Counted from the first letter of the stretch, positions 24,542 through 37,900 are shown. The stretch: DNA of 64,000 bases from Polyporus tsugae (GCA_024305745.1 JAHRBS010000007.1:2294001-2358000), one strand, 5' to 3'. Numbers and translations are program-made. Notes: generated from the sequence alone by a model not told the origin.

Positions 24542-25871
24542 GTAAGCTCTCGTCCTGCGCGCTGTGCGGGTGGCGACCGCGGGGGCTTATCTGGAGATCC
24601 GGGTTTGACAGAGGGCAGATCAGTGTTGCAATGTGCACTGTGGAGCTGCGGGGTCGCGAGGTCAGTGACTGGTCTCCTTTGACTGGTCTCCTTCGCCCTA
24701 AGGGGAATCGATGTTGCTCGTATTGAACGTTTGTGCGCTGTAGGATTTTAAGATATGACGTAGGTTGCGGTTCATCTTCCACGCCAGCGTGCGCGGAGGT
24801 GTCGGGTATGGAAATACTGGGGCACGCGACTGGATGGTGACGACGTGGATTCAGTAGATTCATCTTGAGATGCGTGTGCACGCGGCCAACGGTGGCGAAG
24901 TACAGACGAACGGCTCCGGACGGACATATCTCAGATGACGTCGAGGTCTGGCATTTGATTTGATTGCTAGGTGGCGTGCGGACCGTATGCGCGTTGTGGG
25001 CCAGGCCTGGCGGATGCAATGCAACGCAGACACCGGCGGAGCAGCTCGATTGTCGACACGTACAGTACAGGCCCAACTCATTCCGTGCGGCGGTCCGCCT
25101 TCCAGTTCGAGTGCTATCGCAGCAAGTCAAGTGCAACGACGTTGCGAGCGGGCCGCCGATGAAGTAACAGTGCACGGGAATCAGGCTTAGTGGCTGCGGT
25201 CATGGAGGGCAGTTCGGCGCCTGGACTCTGAATCGGAACGTTTGCGAAACCAGCCGGCGGGTTGGAAACCAGTTCAAAATGAGACAGGAGTTGGTGGCGG
25301 CGAAAACGAATGCACCAATGGGCGTTGGGAAAGTCGGTTGGGCGTATAGGGCGGACGCAGTGGGTCGAGAGACGCCACACGCGCAGCAGCGGAGGAGCAA
25401 CTCTATATGTTTAGAACACTGCCTCTGGTCTAGAATTGGGGTGGCTTTAGAGATTTCGGTGCGAGAGACGGGGCTGTCTGTAGTGGCTGGGGGTTGGGCA
25501 CCCTGGACGTCAGAGGACCGGGGAAGAGAGCCTATGTAACTTAGTTGGATGGATTTGATAAAGCACAGGTTGCCGATACTGAATATTTATGTTATCATTA
25601 TCTAAGCATCAGAAAGTAGGGCCAGGATCGGGAGGGATCTTTGATGGGAGGAGGCGCGACTCGATTCTCACGCGTCGTTTCTCAAAACCGCTCGGACCCC
25701 GCCGTCCATCCCCGCTCTGCCCCTCCCTCTCCGACGCTCCCCAGACTCCATCCTTGCCGCCCCTCCAGCTGCAGAGCACGCTGGTCTCTCTCTCCCCTCG
25801 TGCTCATACCCTCTCGTCCTCAGATACCCGTCTCGTCCCCATAGACCTTTCCACACCGCTGTCCCGTATCT
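24542..25871. other. Intergenic APE1-sugar transporter
   Basis: 1.3 kb without a supported gene. A 221-codon minus-strand frame (24510-25175) starts inside the APE1 3' exon region and shows no domain. ACGCGT occurs at 25670-25675, about 200 bases before the transporter start. The stretch 25680-25870 is pyrimidine-rich, like a 5' leader. Confidence 0.45.
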
Positions 25872-27663
25872 ATGTCGCAATTAAAGGACTACGCACTACT
25901 CCCCCAGCACGTCGTCCATCTCAACAACCACGACCGGGATCCCGAGGCTGGGATGTACGAGAAGGAGCAGCTCGAGGTCGTCAGTGACACTCAACAAAAT
26001 GCCGTCCCTTCCATATGTGGCATGCCCCTCAAATACGTCTCGTGAGTATATGCACTTTGCCTCCTTTGCCCCATCTCTGCGCGCGTCTCGTCATATTCTT
26101 ATTCCTGATGATTTCGACGCGTCGCTCTGCAGGCTAGTGACTCTGGCAGTCCAAAACGCCCTCCTCACGCTCATCATGCACTACTCACGCGTGTCAAGGG
26201 CCCCCCAACATACGTATTCGGCCGCCTCCGCAGTTCTAATGGTCGAGCTCCTCAAGGGTTTCATTTCCCTCACCGTCGCCTTCCTTCGCATTGACTCCCT
26301 TAACGGCGCCTCTCCCGCCTCCTTATGGAACCCTCGAGTTCTCTTCTACCGCTTCCGCCGCCTTGGCAAGGAGGTATTTCGGCCGGACTGCTGGAAGCTC
26401 TCCATTCCTGCCATCCTATACGTCATCCAAAATAATCTCCAGTTCGTCGCCGTATCAAACCTCGAAGCCGCGACGTTCCAGGTCAGCTATCAGATGAAGA
26501 TTCTCACCACCGCCGCCTTCTCCGTCGTGCTCCTTCGAAAGAAGCTCAGTCCCACAAAGTGGCTCGCGCTCTTCTTCCTTGCCGTCGGCGTCGGCATCGT
26601 TCAGATCCAGAACGGCTCGTCCTCAGCTCACTCGTCATCCAAGCACGACATGAACGCCTTCAAGGGCTTCATGGCCGTCGTCATGGCGTGTTTCACATCC
26701 GGTCTCGCAGGAGTGTACTTTGAGATGGTGCTCAAGAACTCTCAGGCGGATTTGTGGGTGCGCAATGTCCAGCTCTCCCTCTTCTCGCTCCTCCCTGCGC
26801 TCGTCCCCATCCTTTTCTCCCAGGCCACGCCATCGGGCCCCGCCCCTGGCTGGCTCAACCAGCTCTTCGCCAACTTTGGTGTTTGGGCCTGGGCCACCGT
26901 CCTGATCCAGGTCGTCGGCGGTCTCCTTACCGCCCTCGTGATCAAGTACGCGGACAACATCCTCAAGGGTTTCGCCACGAGCTTGAGCATCGTCATCTCG
27001 TTCCTGGCCTCCGTCGCACTGTTCCACTTCCAGATGACCGTCACCTTCGTCCTGGGTTCGACCGTCGTCTTGGTCGCTACCTGGCTGTATAACCAGCCGG
27101 ATGCACCCGTTGGCGACAACTTCTATCCTAAGGAGGGTCGCTTGTGGGGCTGGAGGTGGCGTCGGTCCCAGCCTGCTTCCTCGGCGCTCGAGCTCGCCGG
27201 CGGGAACATCATCATTTCGCGTCGCCCATCGACGTCTTCCCTTACTTCCGTTTCGTCCCTCTCTTCTGTTGGCAAATTGAGGTCGTATCCCGGCTCCCCA
27301 GTCGAACGCGACGTCCCCCCACCCTTCTTCCCCACTCAATTACTTGATACGAACCTACTTGGGAAGCGGAAGGAGGATGACCCTGCGCCGTTCTTCCCTG
27401 GGGCATCTCGTGCGGCGTCGCGATTGGCGCATTACTTCAACCGCACTGGGTCAGGCTCGTTCGTTATTCCCGACGGCGCAGGGTTTGCATACCCGTCATC
27501 GCAACCCCCTTCGACAATGTATGCGTCACTTCCACCGTCAATATCCTCGACACGGCCATCAAGCGCTGCATCGTCGTGTGCGAACTCCCGCCCAGCGAGC
27601 GCGATGGGCAATCCTGCATCCCTCTCATTAGGCGTATTGTCCGAACAGGACCATTACCCATAA
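25872..27663 (+). CDS. Golgi UDP-galactose / UDP-GlcNAc transporter (SLC35A-like)
   Basis: Nucleotide-sugar antiporter of the Golgi membrane, supplying UDP-sugars for glycosylation. Two exons: 25872-26041 and 26133-27663, giving 566 residues. The first ends PLKYVS and joins LVTLAVQNALLTLIMHYSR, the family's first helix and signature. Other family blocks are VLMVELLKGFISLTVAF, IQNNLQFVAVSNLEAATFQV, YQMKILTTAAFSVVLLRKKL, ACFTSGLAGVYFEMVLKNSQ and VIKYADNILKGFATSLSIV. About ten membrane helices fit before residue 400. The remaining 165 residues form a Ser/Pro-rich cytosolic tail (SRRPSTSSLTSVSSLSSVGK) that is longer than in animal homologues and could be phosphorylated. The intron is 91 bases. 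Exact sugar specificity cannot be read from sequence. Confidence 0.92.
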
Positions 27664-29243
27664 CGCGCTTCACTCACTCCCCCCAATCCCCATGCCCTCA
27701 CCCGAGCGCCCCTCACTGTGCGATGCAGCACGTCGGGATCAATCCGACGAGCACGACCTCTGCCAGACTGGCCACGAGCGACGAGATACGAGACGACCCT
27801 CACCTAATGTTACGACGGCACTCTTCTGGGACACAGACCAATCAAACCAACACGACGGAAACGGAGATGGAGAAGAAGTTCTGCCAGCCAGTTACTTGCC
27901 AAAGACTTTCTAACAGTACTGGACCATATGTTATTATCACTAGTACCCTAGCACCGTTCAAGCCCCTTTACACCCATTGACATCACCATCTCCTACCGCA
28001 ACCTTCGTACTCTTGGTTCTCGCGGACTTCGTAACTCCCTTGTTTTCACAGTATCTCGTATCTTACTTGATGGCCATCTGGCTCTAGAATTCAAATCTTC
28101 GAAACCCGGACTCCCTGTCGTTTTGCTTCGCTTCGCTTTGTCCATATGAACTCGCGTCTCGTGTGACATAGCTCGGACTTCCTGTTTACTACTTCGTTCG
28201 CACCTGGACTCCCCCGTCATGCTTGACAGGCTCCCTGCACCGCCGGCCTCGTATCCGAGCGACCCGTTGGTCACACAGTGGCTCCGTACCATCGCCCCGC
28301 GGCCGCGGCCGTACTGTACGTGTTTCGCTTCACCCGCCCCTTTTTTGTTAATCCCGTACGTACGCGTAGCGTCGGTAAATATTCTTACCGCCCTCCTGCT
28401 ATCCACTCCGGGTGCAAAACAGCCAACATCTTTTCGGATTCGCGCCTTTCAGAAGACACACCATGTGTGCGTTCCCCAATCCTTGCATCTACTCACATGC
28501 GTACTTACCCAACCGGTCGTGCGCCTCCAAAGTGCTAGCAGGACATGCCTGGCCAGCCCGCCCTGAATCCTGTCCATTTCCCCAAGCCGAATCTAATAAG
28601 ACCACACAGGTCGTGTAATAAGTACTGAAGCGCAACGTCGAACGTCGGCCGCTTACTGTTGTTACTTAGCTCCCCTCGTAGCCCTGCACGCGCAGCGGTT
28701 CGCGGGCGTGCGGGCGCAGGCGCGGCCATGGTCGACCTTGGGGTTGACCAGCATTTGTATTGAATTGGGAAGGCAGCCCCGCTCGCATGCACACGGCTGT
28801 GGGATCAGAAAGTCAGAAGGAGATGCTAGAAGGTGGGACTCAGGGAGATCACAGGTCACCGCCGGATGCAGTGTGTCCACTGTCAATACATCTGCCAACG
28901 CCGCTCCCCGTGAGGTCCAGCCGGATGACGCCATCGATAGTAAACGCCACGGATACCAAAGGTCGGTGAACACATGTACTTACGAGTGGTGATGTCGCGA
29001 ACAGGGACTTCCCCGGTGAATCGGCGATGCTTATGTCGAGACAAAGGTTCAAGGAGTGCACGATGAAATAAGTTACTTGGTAGTGATACATACGTACAAC
29101 ATATACAAAGCACGACGTGTACAATATTCACGAGCTAGTAAATCAGAGCAGGTAGCGATGTCCGTTGTTCATCCCTATTTCCTCGCGAAATTTCTAGCGT
29201 GTAGGAATGCGTGGAAAAATGTGAGCCTTTCGCCTTCAAGGGC
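27664..29243. other. Intergenic, convergent transporter / transhydrogenase
   Basis: 1.6 kb between the 3' ends of two converging genes. Frames up to 137 codons are present on both strands without recognisable domains or consistent splicing. A GC-rich CGCGGCCGCGGCCG stretch sits near 28300-28314. No repeat array or RNA gene seen. Confidence 0.45.
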
Positions 29244-32200
29244 TCAAGGCGATGCCAGTCTGGCCTCGAGGCCTTTCTTGATCGCTACATACCACAGAAG
29301 CAGACATCAGCGCATGTTCGACAAAACATCATCAACCCTTCGACGGCGCGCCGAAGGTTCTCGAAAAGCGAAAAGCAGCATCATCTCACCTTCGCAAGTC
29401 TCGCGCGCGTCGCCAAACAACATCTTCGTTCCTGGCATATAGAACATAGGGTTCGGGACGTCGGCTGTCGGACACGAGGTAAGCCAGAACACTTTGAATG
29501 ATACCGAAGACTCAAAGCCATATCCGCTTCCGCCGACACGCGGGAAGCGGTTCGGAGATAGGGAGGAGCAGAATGAGACAAAGCACACACCATATCCAGA
29601 GGACATCCCACGCTTCATGACGATCACTTGCTTGCTCTTCCATGCATGCAGCACGGGCATGCCTGCGATGGGCGAGCCTGGCTCGAGCGCGATGGGGTTG
29701 ACGGTGTCGTTTGCGCCAATGACGAGAGTCACGTCCGTGTCGCCAAAGTCGTCGTTGATCTCGTCCATCTCGAGCACGACTATGAACAAGCGTCCGCAGA
29801 GTGGAACGACCGATCATGAGCGCTCCGTTTGCGGATGTAGCTTTCATAAGAATCGGCACTCACTGTCGTATGGAACTGATGCCTCCGCAAGCAGGACGTT
29901 GCACTGTCCCGGCATTCTAAGGTTTCGTTTTCAGGGTTAGCAATTCTCATTTCATTGATTGATTATTGATTGGCAAATACTGACCTTCCGGCTACGGGAT
30001 GGATCGCGAACCGGACATTAATGTCTTTGCTCCTGAGCATCCTCACGACGTCCGAAATCGCAAACTGAGCCTTCGCAACCGCCATACCATAGCCAACGAC
30101 CTGTGAGGGGTAACGAACAGATAAGCTTCTCAAAGCGGAACGACTCTAAAGATATTTTGTACCAAGATGACATTCTCCGAGTTGAGGAGGCTATCAACCG
30201 TGTCATCGACATTGGTCTTGGTTATGGTTCCCTCGATCTTGTGCTCAGGCTGGTTTGCGGGGGCACTGATTCCTCCGAACAGGACGTTGGTCAACGTCCG
30301 GTTCATGGCAACACACTGCGATCTCGATAAGCGTTCCGTTCGGGACCGGGAAGCTGTCCACCTCTCACCATAATGTAGGATAGAATGGAACCGCTGGTCC
30401 CGATCAGCGAACCGACGGTCGTGAGAAGGGGATTGTCAAGCATGAAGCCTTGAACGCGCCAATCGTGAATGGAAGCGTTTCCAAGACGAACTCCGGGAAG
30501 ATCACTTACCTTCAGCGACCAAGGCGAAGCCAGAGTACGCGTTCAATACAGTGATCACGACAGCTATTTAGGAATGCCGGGTAAGTTCTTTCCCGTCCAA
30601 GCCTATATCTATATATCCACTTACGCATGTCAGCTCCTCCAATAGCAGCCGTGGTAGTGAAGCCCATGATGAAACTCAGGAGTGTGTTTGCTCCAAGGAA
30701 GCCGGCAGCGACTAAGGGCGCGTGAGGTGCCATCGTCACGAAAGCCCCCATTGAAACGAGGTTAGTCGCCAAAAGTGAGGAGTTGATGAAATGCTTCGCG
30801 GGGAGAGCGATGGGGCGGGAGGACATGCGGCCAGCGAGCTTGAGGAAAGCGACAACTGAACCGGTGAAAGTGATACCACCTGCAAGCACAAGGTCCGCTC
30901 AGACTGACATCCATTACAACCGAGCTCGGGAAAGGACTTACCGATTAGAACACCGAGGTAGGCCGTCACCAGGTGAAGGGTTGTGGCATGCGACAGATCC
31001 GCCAAGACACTTGCAATCGAGGTCATGACAGCGGCGAGACCGACGACGGAGTGCAATGCAGCAACCATCTGTGGGAGCTCGATGGCCGTGATACGGCGAC
31101 CAATGATAGTTCCGACACCACCACCGAGGGCAGCGACAGCCGCGAATTGTGCCAGTACTTCGGGAGGGAAGCCCACTGCCGCCAGCGAAGCAAGGATACC
31201 GGAGCCGACACCGAGCATTCCAAGGACGTTGCCTTGGCGCGCGGTCGACTGTGCTCCGAGACTGGAGATAGAGGCTAATCGGAAGCAATAGGTCAATACA
31301 TGACGTTCCGAGAGTACCCAAGGGACATACTGATGCAGAGGACGCTGCTCGCGAGGTAGCCAGCCTGGACGAGACCGGACATGCCAGCGCTCGCGGCCCA
31401 CATGAAACCACCGGTGTAGACAGCAGCCGGAATACCGTAGAGCCATGCATACTCCGGAGGGTCAGTGTCACCTGAATTATAGAGTCATCAGCTAAGACAC
31501 CCACGAGGTAATGAGAACCATCCAACTCACGCTTGAACATATCGAGCATACGCTTCGTGATCACGAAACCACCAGCAACATTCACGCTAGCTAACAGGAC
31601 CGAGGCAGCACCAAGGGCCTGAGGGATCGTGGTGGGCAGGTATCCACCACCCATGACGAACAAACCGCCAACACCGACCATACCTGGGAACGACGTTAAC
31701 CCCGCGACGTTCGCGTGATGAGCCAAAGCCACTCACCGGAGATCGCATTCGTCACGGACATCAGAGGCGAATGCAGAGCGGGCGCGACACCCCAAACGAC
31801 GCGATAACCAATCAAACCAGCAAGACCGAACGTGAAGAAGTTGCTCATGAACGCAGGACCAGTTAGTTTGCCCAATGCGACGACGGAACCCATGCCCGAA
31901 GTGACAAGAGCAACCTCACGCGTAGCCTTCTGCCACGGGGTCAATGCCTTCGCCTCGGCAGCCTCAGCGACCTTCGCGGCAGTGGGAGGTGCGACTGGTG
32001 GGGGAGCAGGACGAGGGACTGGTGGAAGGACGTCGCCGTTTTGCAAGACAATAGCGCCACGGACCACCTCATCCTCAAGATTGATTGAGAACCTGCCGTC
32101 GCCAGGGCCAATCGAGAGCAGGAACTTCGTCACGTTGTTGGAGTAGAGTGTAGACGATTGTGTTGGGAGACGCGATGGGAGATCCGCATAACCTGCGTGG

Positions 32201-33783
32201 AGGGTGAGCATCGACTGGTGCGTAAGCTAGCATTGACGTACGTACCAATGACGGTGACGCCTTTGTGGACGTGAAGCTCTCCGGGCTTAGTGACCGCGCA
32301 ATTGCCTCCCGTTTCAGCAGCCAAATCAACGATGACGGAGCCTTGCTTCATAGCCGCGACCATCTCCTCAGTAATGAGCTTGGGAGCAGGTCTGCCTGGA
32401 ATGAGTGCCTGGCGCTGGATGAGTATATGCATCACGAGTCACTCCTCGAGTAACGTACCGTAGTAATCACGATATCAACATCCTTGCATTGTTCCATGAA
32501 GAGAGCCATTTCCGCCTCAATGAACTCCTTAGACATCTCCTTTGCGTAGCCTCCCTGGCCGTCGCCGGATTCTTCTATGTCTACTTCTAGGAATTCCGCG
32601 CCGAGAGATTGAACCTGTTCACGAGCAGCCGCACGGGTATCGAAACCACGAACAATAGCACCCATTCGTCGAGCCTGGAGTCAAAAGATCAGCATGAGGA
32701 AGCTTATTTTATCCATATTCACATACCGTAGCAATAGCAGACAAGCCAGCGACGCCAGCGCCGATGACCAGAACTTTGCATGGTGGGATCTGCTGCACTG
32801 TTAGTAAACGCGGACGATTACGGGCGTGCCCATTACCTTGCTGTAAGGGAAGCAAGAGGGTCAATATATGCACCCATAGGTATCGCCAAGAAACAACCCA
32901 CCCAGCCGCAGTAACCTGTCCAGTAAAATAACGTCCAAAATGATTGGCGGCCTCGAGGACTGCCTTATAGCCAGCAATGTTGGCCATAGAACTACGTCGC
33001 GCGATTGTAGTGAGCTAGGACGTGAGAACGACACGATACACAATCACGGACCTCAAGGCGTCGAAGACTTGTGCACGGGAAATCCGGGGTATCATTTCCA
33101 TCGCGAATGCCGTAGACTTGCGAGCAGCCAACGCTTCCACGGTAGGTTTGTTTTGGCCAGGATACAGGAACGAGATCAGGGTGCTCCCTTCCTTTACCAT
33201 CTCCACCTCCCGACCCAGTACTGGTGGCCTCACTTTGAGTAGGATGTCGGAACACGTAAATAGCTCAGACTTGTCGACGATTGTCGCGCCGGCCGCCTTA
33301 TACTGCTCATCGAGGAATTGTGCCTCCAATCCTGCCGACTTCTCGACAAGGACCTGTCCGAAGCCCTTCTTGAGGAGCAACGCGGTGTTCTGAGGGGTGA
33401 GCGCGACTCGTCGCTCATTGGGGTAGGTTTCAAGAGGGACGCCGACACTCAGGCTGGAGTACGGGATGCCTGTGCGACATGACACGGTTCGCGAAGGTCG
33501 GACGGCATGACGAATGGCGAATGAATGGGGCGTACGCACCTGCCGCTTCCTCGCTCGCACCACTCGACTGTGTTTGGGAAGAGTTCCGGAAAGAGCTACC
33601 AGTATGGAAGGAACGGTGGGAGCACGAGACTGTGGCGGACGAAAGCTTCTGTGAGGACGGATAATAGGGGACGGAACCCGCAGCTGTAATGCACTCACTC
33701 TGAAAACGAGTCGCGGCAGCACGAACGTACAGACCCCTGCAGCGGAACCCCCACGCGCCGGCGAGGAGCTTGTCGAACGCCAT
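29244..33783 (-). CDS. NNT: NAD(P) transhydrogenase, proton-translocating, mitochondrial
   Basis: Inner mitochondrial membrane enzyme that uses the proton gradient to move hydride from NADH to NADP+, making NADPH. The gene is complete and fused in the order dI-dII-dIII. The N-terminal presequence begins [20 protein letters not shown]. Domain I follows: [51 protein letters not shown] (NAD fold) and [21 protein letters not shown] Pro/Ala linker precedes domain II, with many hydrophobic helices ([40 protein letters not shown]). Domain III has [37 protein letters not shown] and [16 protein letters not shown]. The stop is the TGA at 29246-29244, after EARLASP. At least 12 introns, mostly short. 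Start at 33783 is chosen because the longer overlapping frame from 33812 does not splice to the presequence exon. Confidence 0.95.
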
Positions 33784-34271
33784 GGCCGTCGATGAGCGAC
33801 AGAGAGCCGCACAGAGGGGGCTTTTGGTGGAGTGAATAACGGTGGGCGATGCTCAGCGTCGCGAGGTTGGGTGTCTGCTGTAACCGATCGATTGGCTGGG
33901 AACCTCAGGAAGGAGAGTCACTTGACCGTCGAAGTCCTCCAGGCCTTCGTGCCACACAGCGACCACGCAGCTCCCAGTCATAAGGCCCACCACTGGCACC
34001 AGGGGCACCTTCTCCGTCGGTGCTGCCGCGTCGCCCGGTAACATCTCCCCACACTAGCGCGGCTATTTGATTGTCCTTGGTTGATCCGGGCGCGCGTTTG
34101 CCCCGCGCTGCCCCGCCACACCGCGAGCTCATCCAGACTCATCCTCCTGCCCATGCGTTCCCACTGCCTCATACTACATTATATTGCGTCCCCGTGGCCA
34201 GCTGAACAAAGGTCTACTCATGCCCAGGTAATCATAGTAAAACATTGATCTGAATCCTCTCTGACTCTCAT
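33784..34271. other. Intergenic, upstream of NNT
   Basis: 488 bases between the 3' end of the aldolase gene and the NNT start, both on the minus strand. It must contain the NNT promoter. Nothing further recognised. Confidence 0.5.
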
Positions 34272-35528
34272 TTACGTCTGGATTTTCCCGCTCAGCTCTC
34301 GCTCCGCCGCGATCAGCTCCTTCGTATGCGGGTGCTCCCAAAGCGCCGCAACTACGTCTATCTCGATTGGGGGCAACGGTCTGCGAGGGTTGCCGCCATA
34401 CCCGTACAGTTTCTCCAGGAGGGCTTTAGTTCCCGCGATACCCGTCTTCGCGATGGTAAAGTCCGCGTGTGCCACGATTCCTTGCAGCCGCTGCGCTTCC
34501 GGAAGGACAGAAGGGTCCGCCTTGGCCTTCTCCGAAATCTCGAACAGCTTGGCGACAGTGTACTACTCACAGTTCACCGTGTCAATGAATGGGTAGCATG
34601 ACGCCACAGATAACGGACGTACAGGAGCAACATTCGCGAGACCGGTAATCGCGCCGTGGCCATTGACCATCGAGGAAGTGAGAATGAAGTCGGTATAGCC
34701 TCCGAGGACGAGGAAGGGAGCATAGAGGTTCTTGCGCGGATGTGCTTGGGCGAAGGAGGGTTCCGAGAGGATTGCGCAAATACGAGTGAGTTTACCCACG
34801 CTACCACACCTAAGAACACCCCCGTTAAAAAGCGCTTCATACCAGAAACGACGTAGGACGTACGTGAGCTTGACACCAGCCAGGTTGGGGGAGCTCTTCG
34901 CCAACTCCGTAATAAGGTCCGAGTCCAAGTCAATGCCTCCGGCGGCCGCAGGGTCTATTTCAAGCATCCGAAGTCGCTCAGCACATAGTCCCGCCCTCCG
35001 CGAAGGTTATAGCTTGCCACTCACAGTTATAGATGATCACGGGTATCGGGCTCTTCTCAGCGACCTCCGACCAGAACGCCTTGAGAGCCTTTCTATTGTT
35101 CGCAAGCGCACCTGCGAAGTACCCGCTCGCGATGACGATGGTGTAGTCTGCGCCAGCCTCTGCCGCCTCCTTCGAGAGCTGAATCGTCTCCCGTGTGCTG
35201 CCCGCGCCGGTGCCAGCGATGATCGGGACGTCTGTGTAGCCTGCGTCGTCCAACGCCTTCCGGGTAACCTTGATGAGGGTGGCCCGCTCGTCGTGAGATA
35301 GGTGATGCGCCTCACCCATCGTCCCGCTGAGTAGAGGCTTCACGCCTGCCTTCACGAGACGGATGACATGAGCTGTCTGGCTCTCAATATCTGTTCGAGG
35401 AGTGGTAAGGAAAAAATTGGAGGTGCGGAGCAAACAGAGGGCATACCGAGGTCCTCCGAGTCTGCCTTGAAGAAGGTCGGTAGGGGAGCGTAAATGCCCG
35501 GGACGAGCGGGCGGACGACACCAGCCAT
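34272..35528 (-). CDS. DapA/HOGA-type class I aldolase (dihydrodipicolinate synthase family)
   Basis: TIM-barrel enzyme forming a Schiff base with pyruvate-like substrates. Fungi make lysine by the aminoadipate route, so a role such as 4-hydroxy-2-oxoglutarate or keto-deoxy-sugar aldolase is more likely than DapA itself (inference). The start MAGVVRPLVPGIYAPLPTFF at 35528 fits the family N-terminus. Motifs: LLSGTMGEAHHLSHDERATL (phosphate/carboxylate loop; usual GTTGE is GTMGE here), ADYTIVIASGYFAG, and VIIYNYP, whose Tyr is restored across an intron. The Schiff-base Lys is in SSPNLAGVKLT, and NGHGAITGLANVAP follows. The protein ends ELSGKIQT, stop at 34272-34274. Four or five short introns. 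Length is about 320 residues, normal. Confidence 0.9.
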
Positions 35529-36603
35529 GTTGACGTTAAATTGGGTGCCGCAGAGGAGGAGCAGAAGATACAGAAAAAGTTGGCAGGTTCCTGCCAGCTT
35601 TATGGTCCATGGCCGAGTGCACTCGGACCGGGGACACTACCACACCTGACCGGTGACCGGCGGGCCGCGGACCGTGCGATGTGCTATCGAATCTTATCGA
35701 AGCTGCAATCCGCAATGTGTTTCAGTTGCTTGTCAGCGGAGCCCAACGGAGCCGGCACTTTATCATAAAAGGCACTCTCATCCGCGGTACAACCTTCTCC
35801 ATCCGAGGCCACTCTGTTTGCTGCGTAAATACAAATTTTCAGAAGGGGTGGATGTACGGCGCGGCTGTCATTGCGGGTGAACACCGAAGACTTCCGAGTT
35901 GCCCCCGGATGACTCCTGCTAATACATAGGCACATCGCCAGAGTACCTGCGCACATATATGTATTATCAGCGTCAACCACATATGAGGTTCAGACGTCAT
36001 TCTAAGCCGATGACACCTCGACAAGTCCTTTTGTTGCACGAGAACATGTCACGCGTTGCCCCTCGATGCCGCCAGATAGGCTATATGAACGGAGGAAAGC
36101 GAGGATGCAAGGAGGAGGAACACACCGGGGTCATGAGCGAACCCTTGGCCGAACTCCACAAACACACCCCGGATCCTGATCAACCCCGGAAACTTCAAAG
36201 AGGGTAGGGAGAAGACAAAGGGATAGGCATCGGGGTGAGCTGCAATGAAGCACGGTGACGAAGAAGTCAGTGGAACGCCATCGTCGCGTCCGAGACTGAA
36301 GCGAAGACATGTACGACAGTTCCGTCAGCTGTTTAGAAGGGACAAGCCTAGGAAACTCGGAAGACTAGACAATTTCGTCACGAATGAGTACCTTGAACTG
36401 TCAATTGCCCGAAAACTCGCCGAGTTCTACAAGAACTAGATAGGCCGCGGCGGTGTGGTTGAAGATAGACCTCCGGCAACCGCAGTCCCGAGCATGCAAT
36501 ACTCACGACCCCGTTTAAGGTAATGAAGGATGATGATAGGTGTCCCTGCCGAAGGCGAGATTGAGGAAGGCTTCAAGTAGATGACAAAAACAGTACTCAC
36601 AAT
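35529..36603. other. Intergenic aldolase-PUS4
   Basis: 1.07 kb. Small frames at 35959-36207 and 36245-36439 (the latter Arg/Lys-rich) have no recognisable domain. I see no supported feature; it contains the aldolase promoter. Confidence 0.45.
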
Positions 36604-37900
36604 CTAGCTTACAACCTCCAGTTTGGATAATACTTGCCGTTCCCATTCTTTACGGCCATCCGCATCGGCATCTAACCCCACGTCACCCTCTCCATCGCCC
36701 TTCAACGCGTCCCGGAAGACCTCCCAAGGGATACACGGACGGTCGCCCTCTTCCGACGGCTCCAATGCGAACCGCCCTTGTCGGGCGCGTGTCAAGGTCA
36801 CGACGTGGCCAGCAGACCCTAACGCGTGCCCGAGGTCATGAACGATAGAACGCACGTACGTACCGCCTGACACCTTCATCCGAAGGACGAACGCACTAGG
36901 AACGCCCTCGGACGGTGCTTCTGTTTCAGGCTCGTCCTTGATAGATATGGCCTCATTGACGGCTTTCAGCGCCTTCTCCATGGCCTCCTGCTCCTCTTTC
37001 GTGAACTTCTTCTCGGGCCACCGGAAAGCATGGTCTAAACCTTTCCACTCCACCAGCTCCAGTTCATGCACCGTGACTTTCCGCTTCTCGATCGGCCTCG
37101 GGAGAGGGATGCCGTTCCGCGCGTACTCGTACAACGGCCGCCCATCCATTTTCAATGCCGAGAATCTACAACGTGCTCGATTGAACGTGCGTGCATGAGA
37201 GGAAGAGACGCATCTACGCACATCGGTGGCACCTGCTCGATCTCCCCTCTAAACTGACTCAATGCGTGTTCGACCTGCTCGCGAGTAACATGCCTCCACG
37301 GTGCGACGCGGACTTGCTTTCCTTCGCTGTCATAGGTATCGGTTTCGCAGCCCAGTAGCCATGTTGTCCGGTATTCCTACGCGCGTCTCAGTTAACCAAG
37401 TACGCTAGAAACCACGCACGATCGGTGAATTACCTTCACGCAGTCAAGGAAGTCAGACAACTTTTTCGTACCTTTTCCCACCCCGACAACTAAATGATTC
37501 TTCAGAATCCTTCGTCGCGCACAAAATTTCAGGTTGGTATACCCAGGACGCCATCCGCGAGAGGGTCGAGAGTCCCTCCCTGGCCGATCTTGACTGAGTC
37601 CTTGCCGTACTTGCTTTTCTTCGCTGGCTTGCGAGCTTTGGTTGCAAGCTTTGACTCCTCGACGAACAACGGCGAATTCGCGACCAGTGTCTTGATTTCA
37701 TTGACCAAAGACATGGATGTCGGTCCCGACGGCTTGACAACCCCAAATAGAGCCGATATGGGTCCAGACTTAGTGTCCTTTGGCATGCTGGAAGGAGCGT
37801 AAGCGGATAAAGGAAAAACAGTCGGCCTGGCGTAGATCTGAGCAAACGAACACGATCTCAGGGAGGGACGTCGACGAAGCCACGATGGGGTCAAGAGCAT
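36604..37900 (-). CDS. PUS4: tRNA pseudouridine-55 synthase (TruB/PUS4)
   Basis: Makes pseudouridine at position 55 of the tRNA T-loop, in nucleus/cytosol and mitochondria. From ATG 37900 the protein has an Arg/Ser-rich leader (MLLTPSWLRRRPSLRSCSFA); a second Met at 37786 begins MPKDTKSGPISALFGVVKPS, near the start of the domain. Motifs: KPSGPTSMSLVNEIK, KIGQGGTLDPLADGVL with the catalytic Asp, then across an intron [58 protein letters not shown], and VSGGTYVRSIVHDLGHALGS. A Glu/Lys-rich insert (KKFTKEEQEAMEKALKAV) lies between the last two blocks. The stop is at 36604-36606 after KLEVVS. Domain complete, about 370 residues. Confidence 0.92.

Noticed and set aside
24510..25175. 221-codon minus-strand frame
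   Set aside because: No family, no splice signals, crosses the APE1 3' exon.
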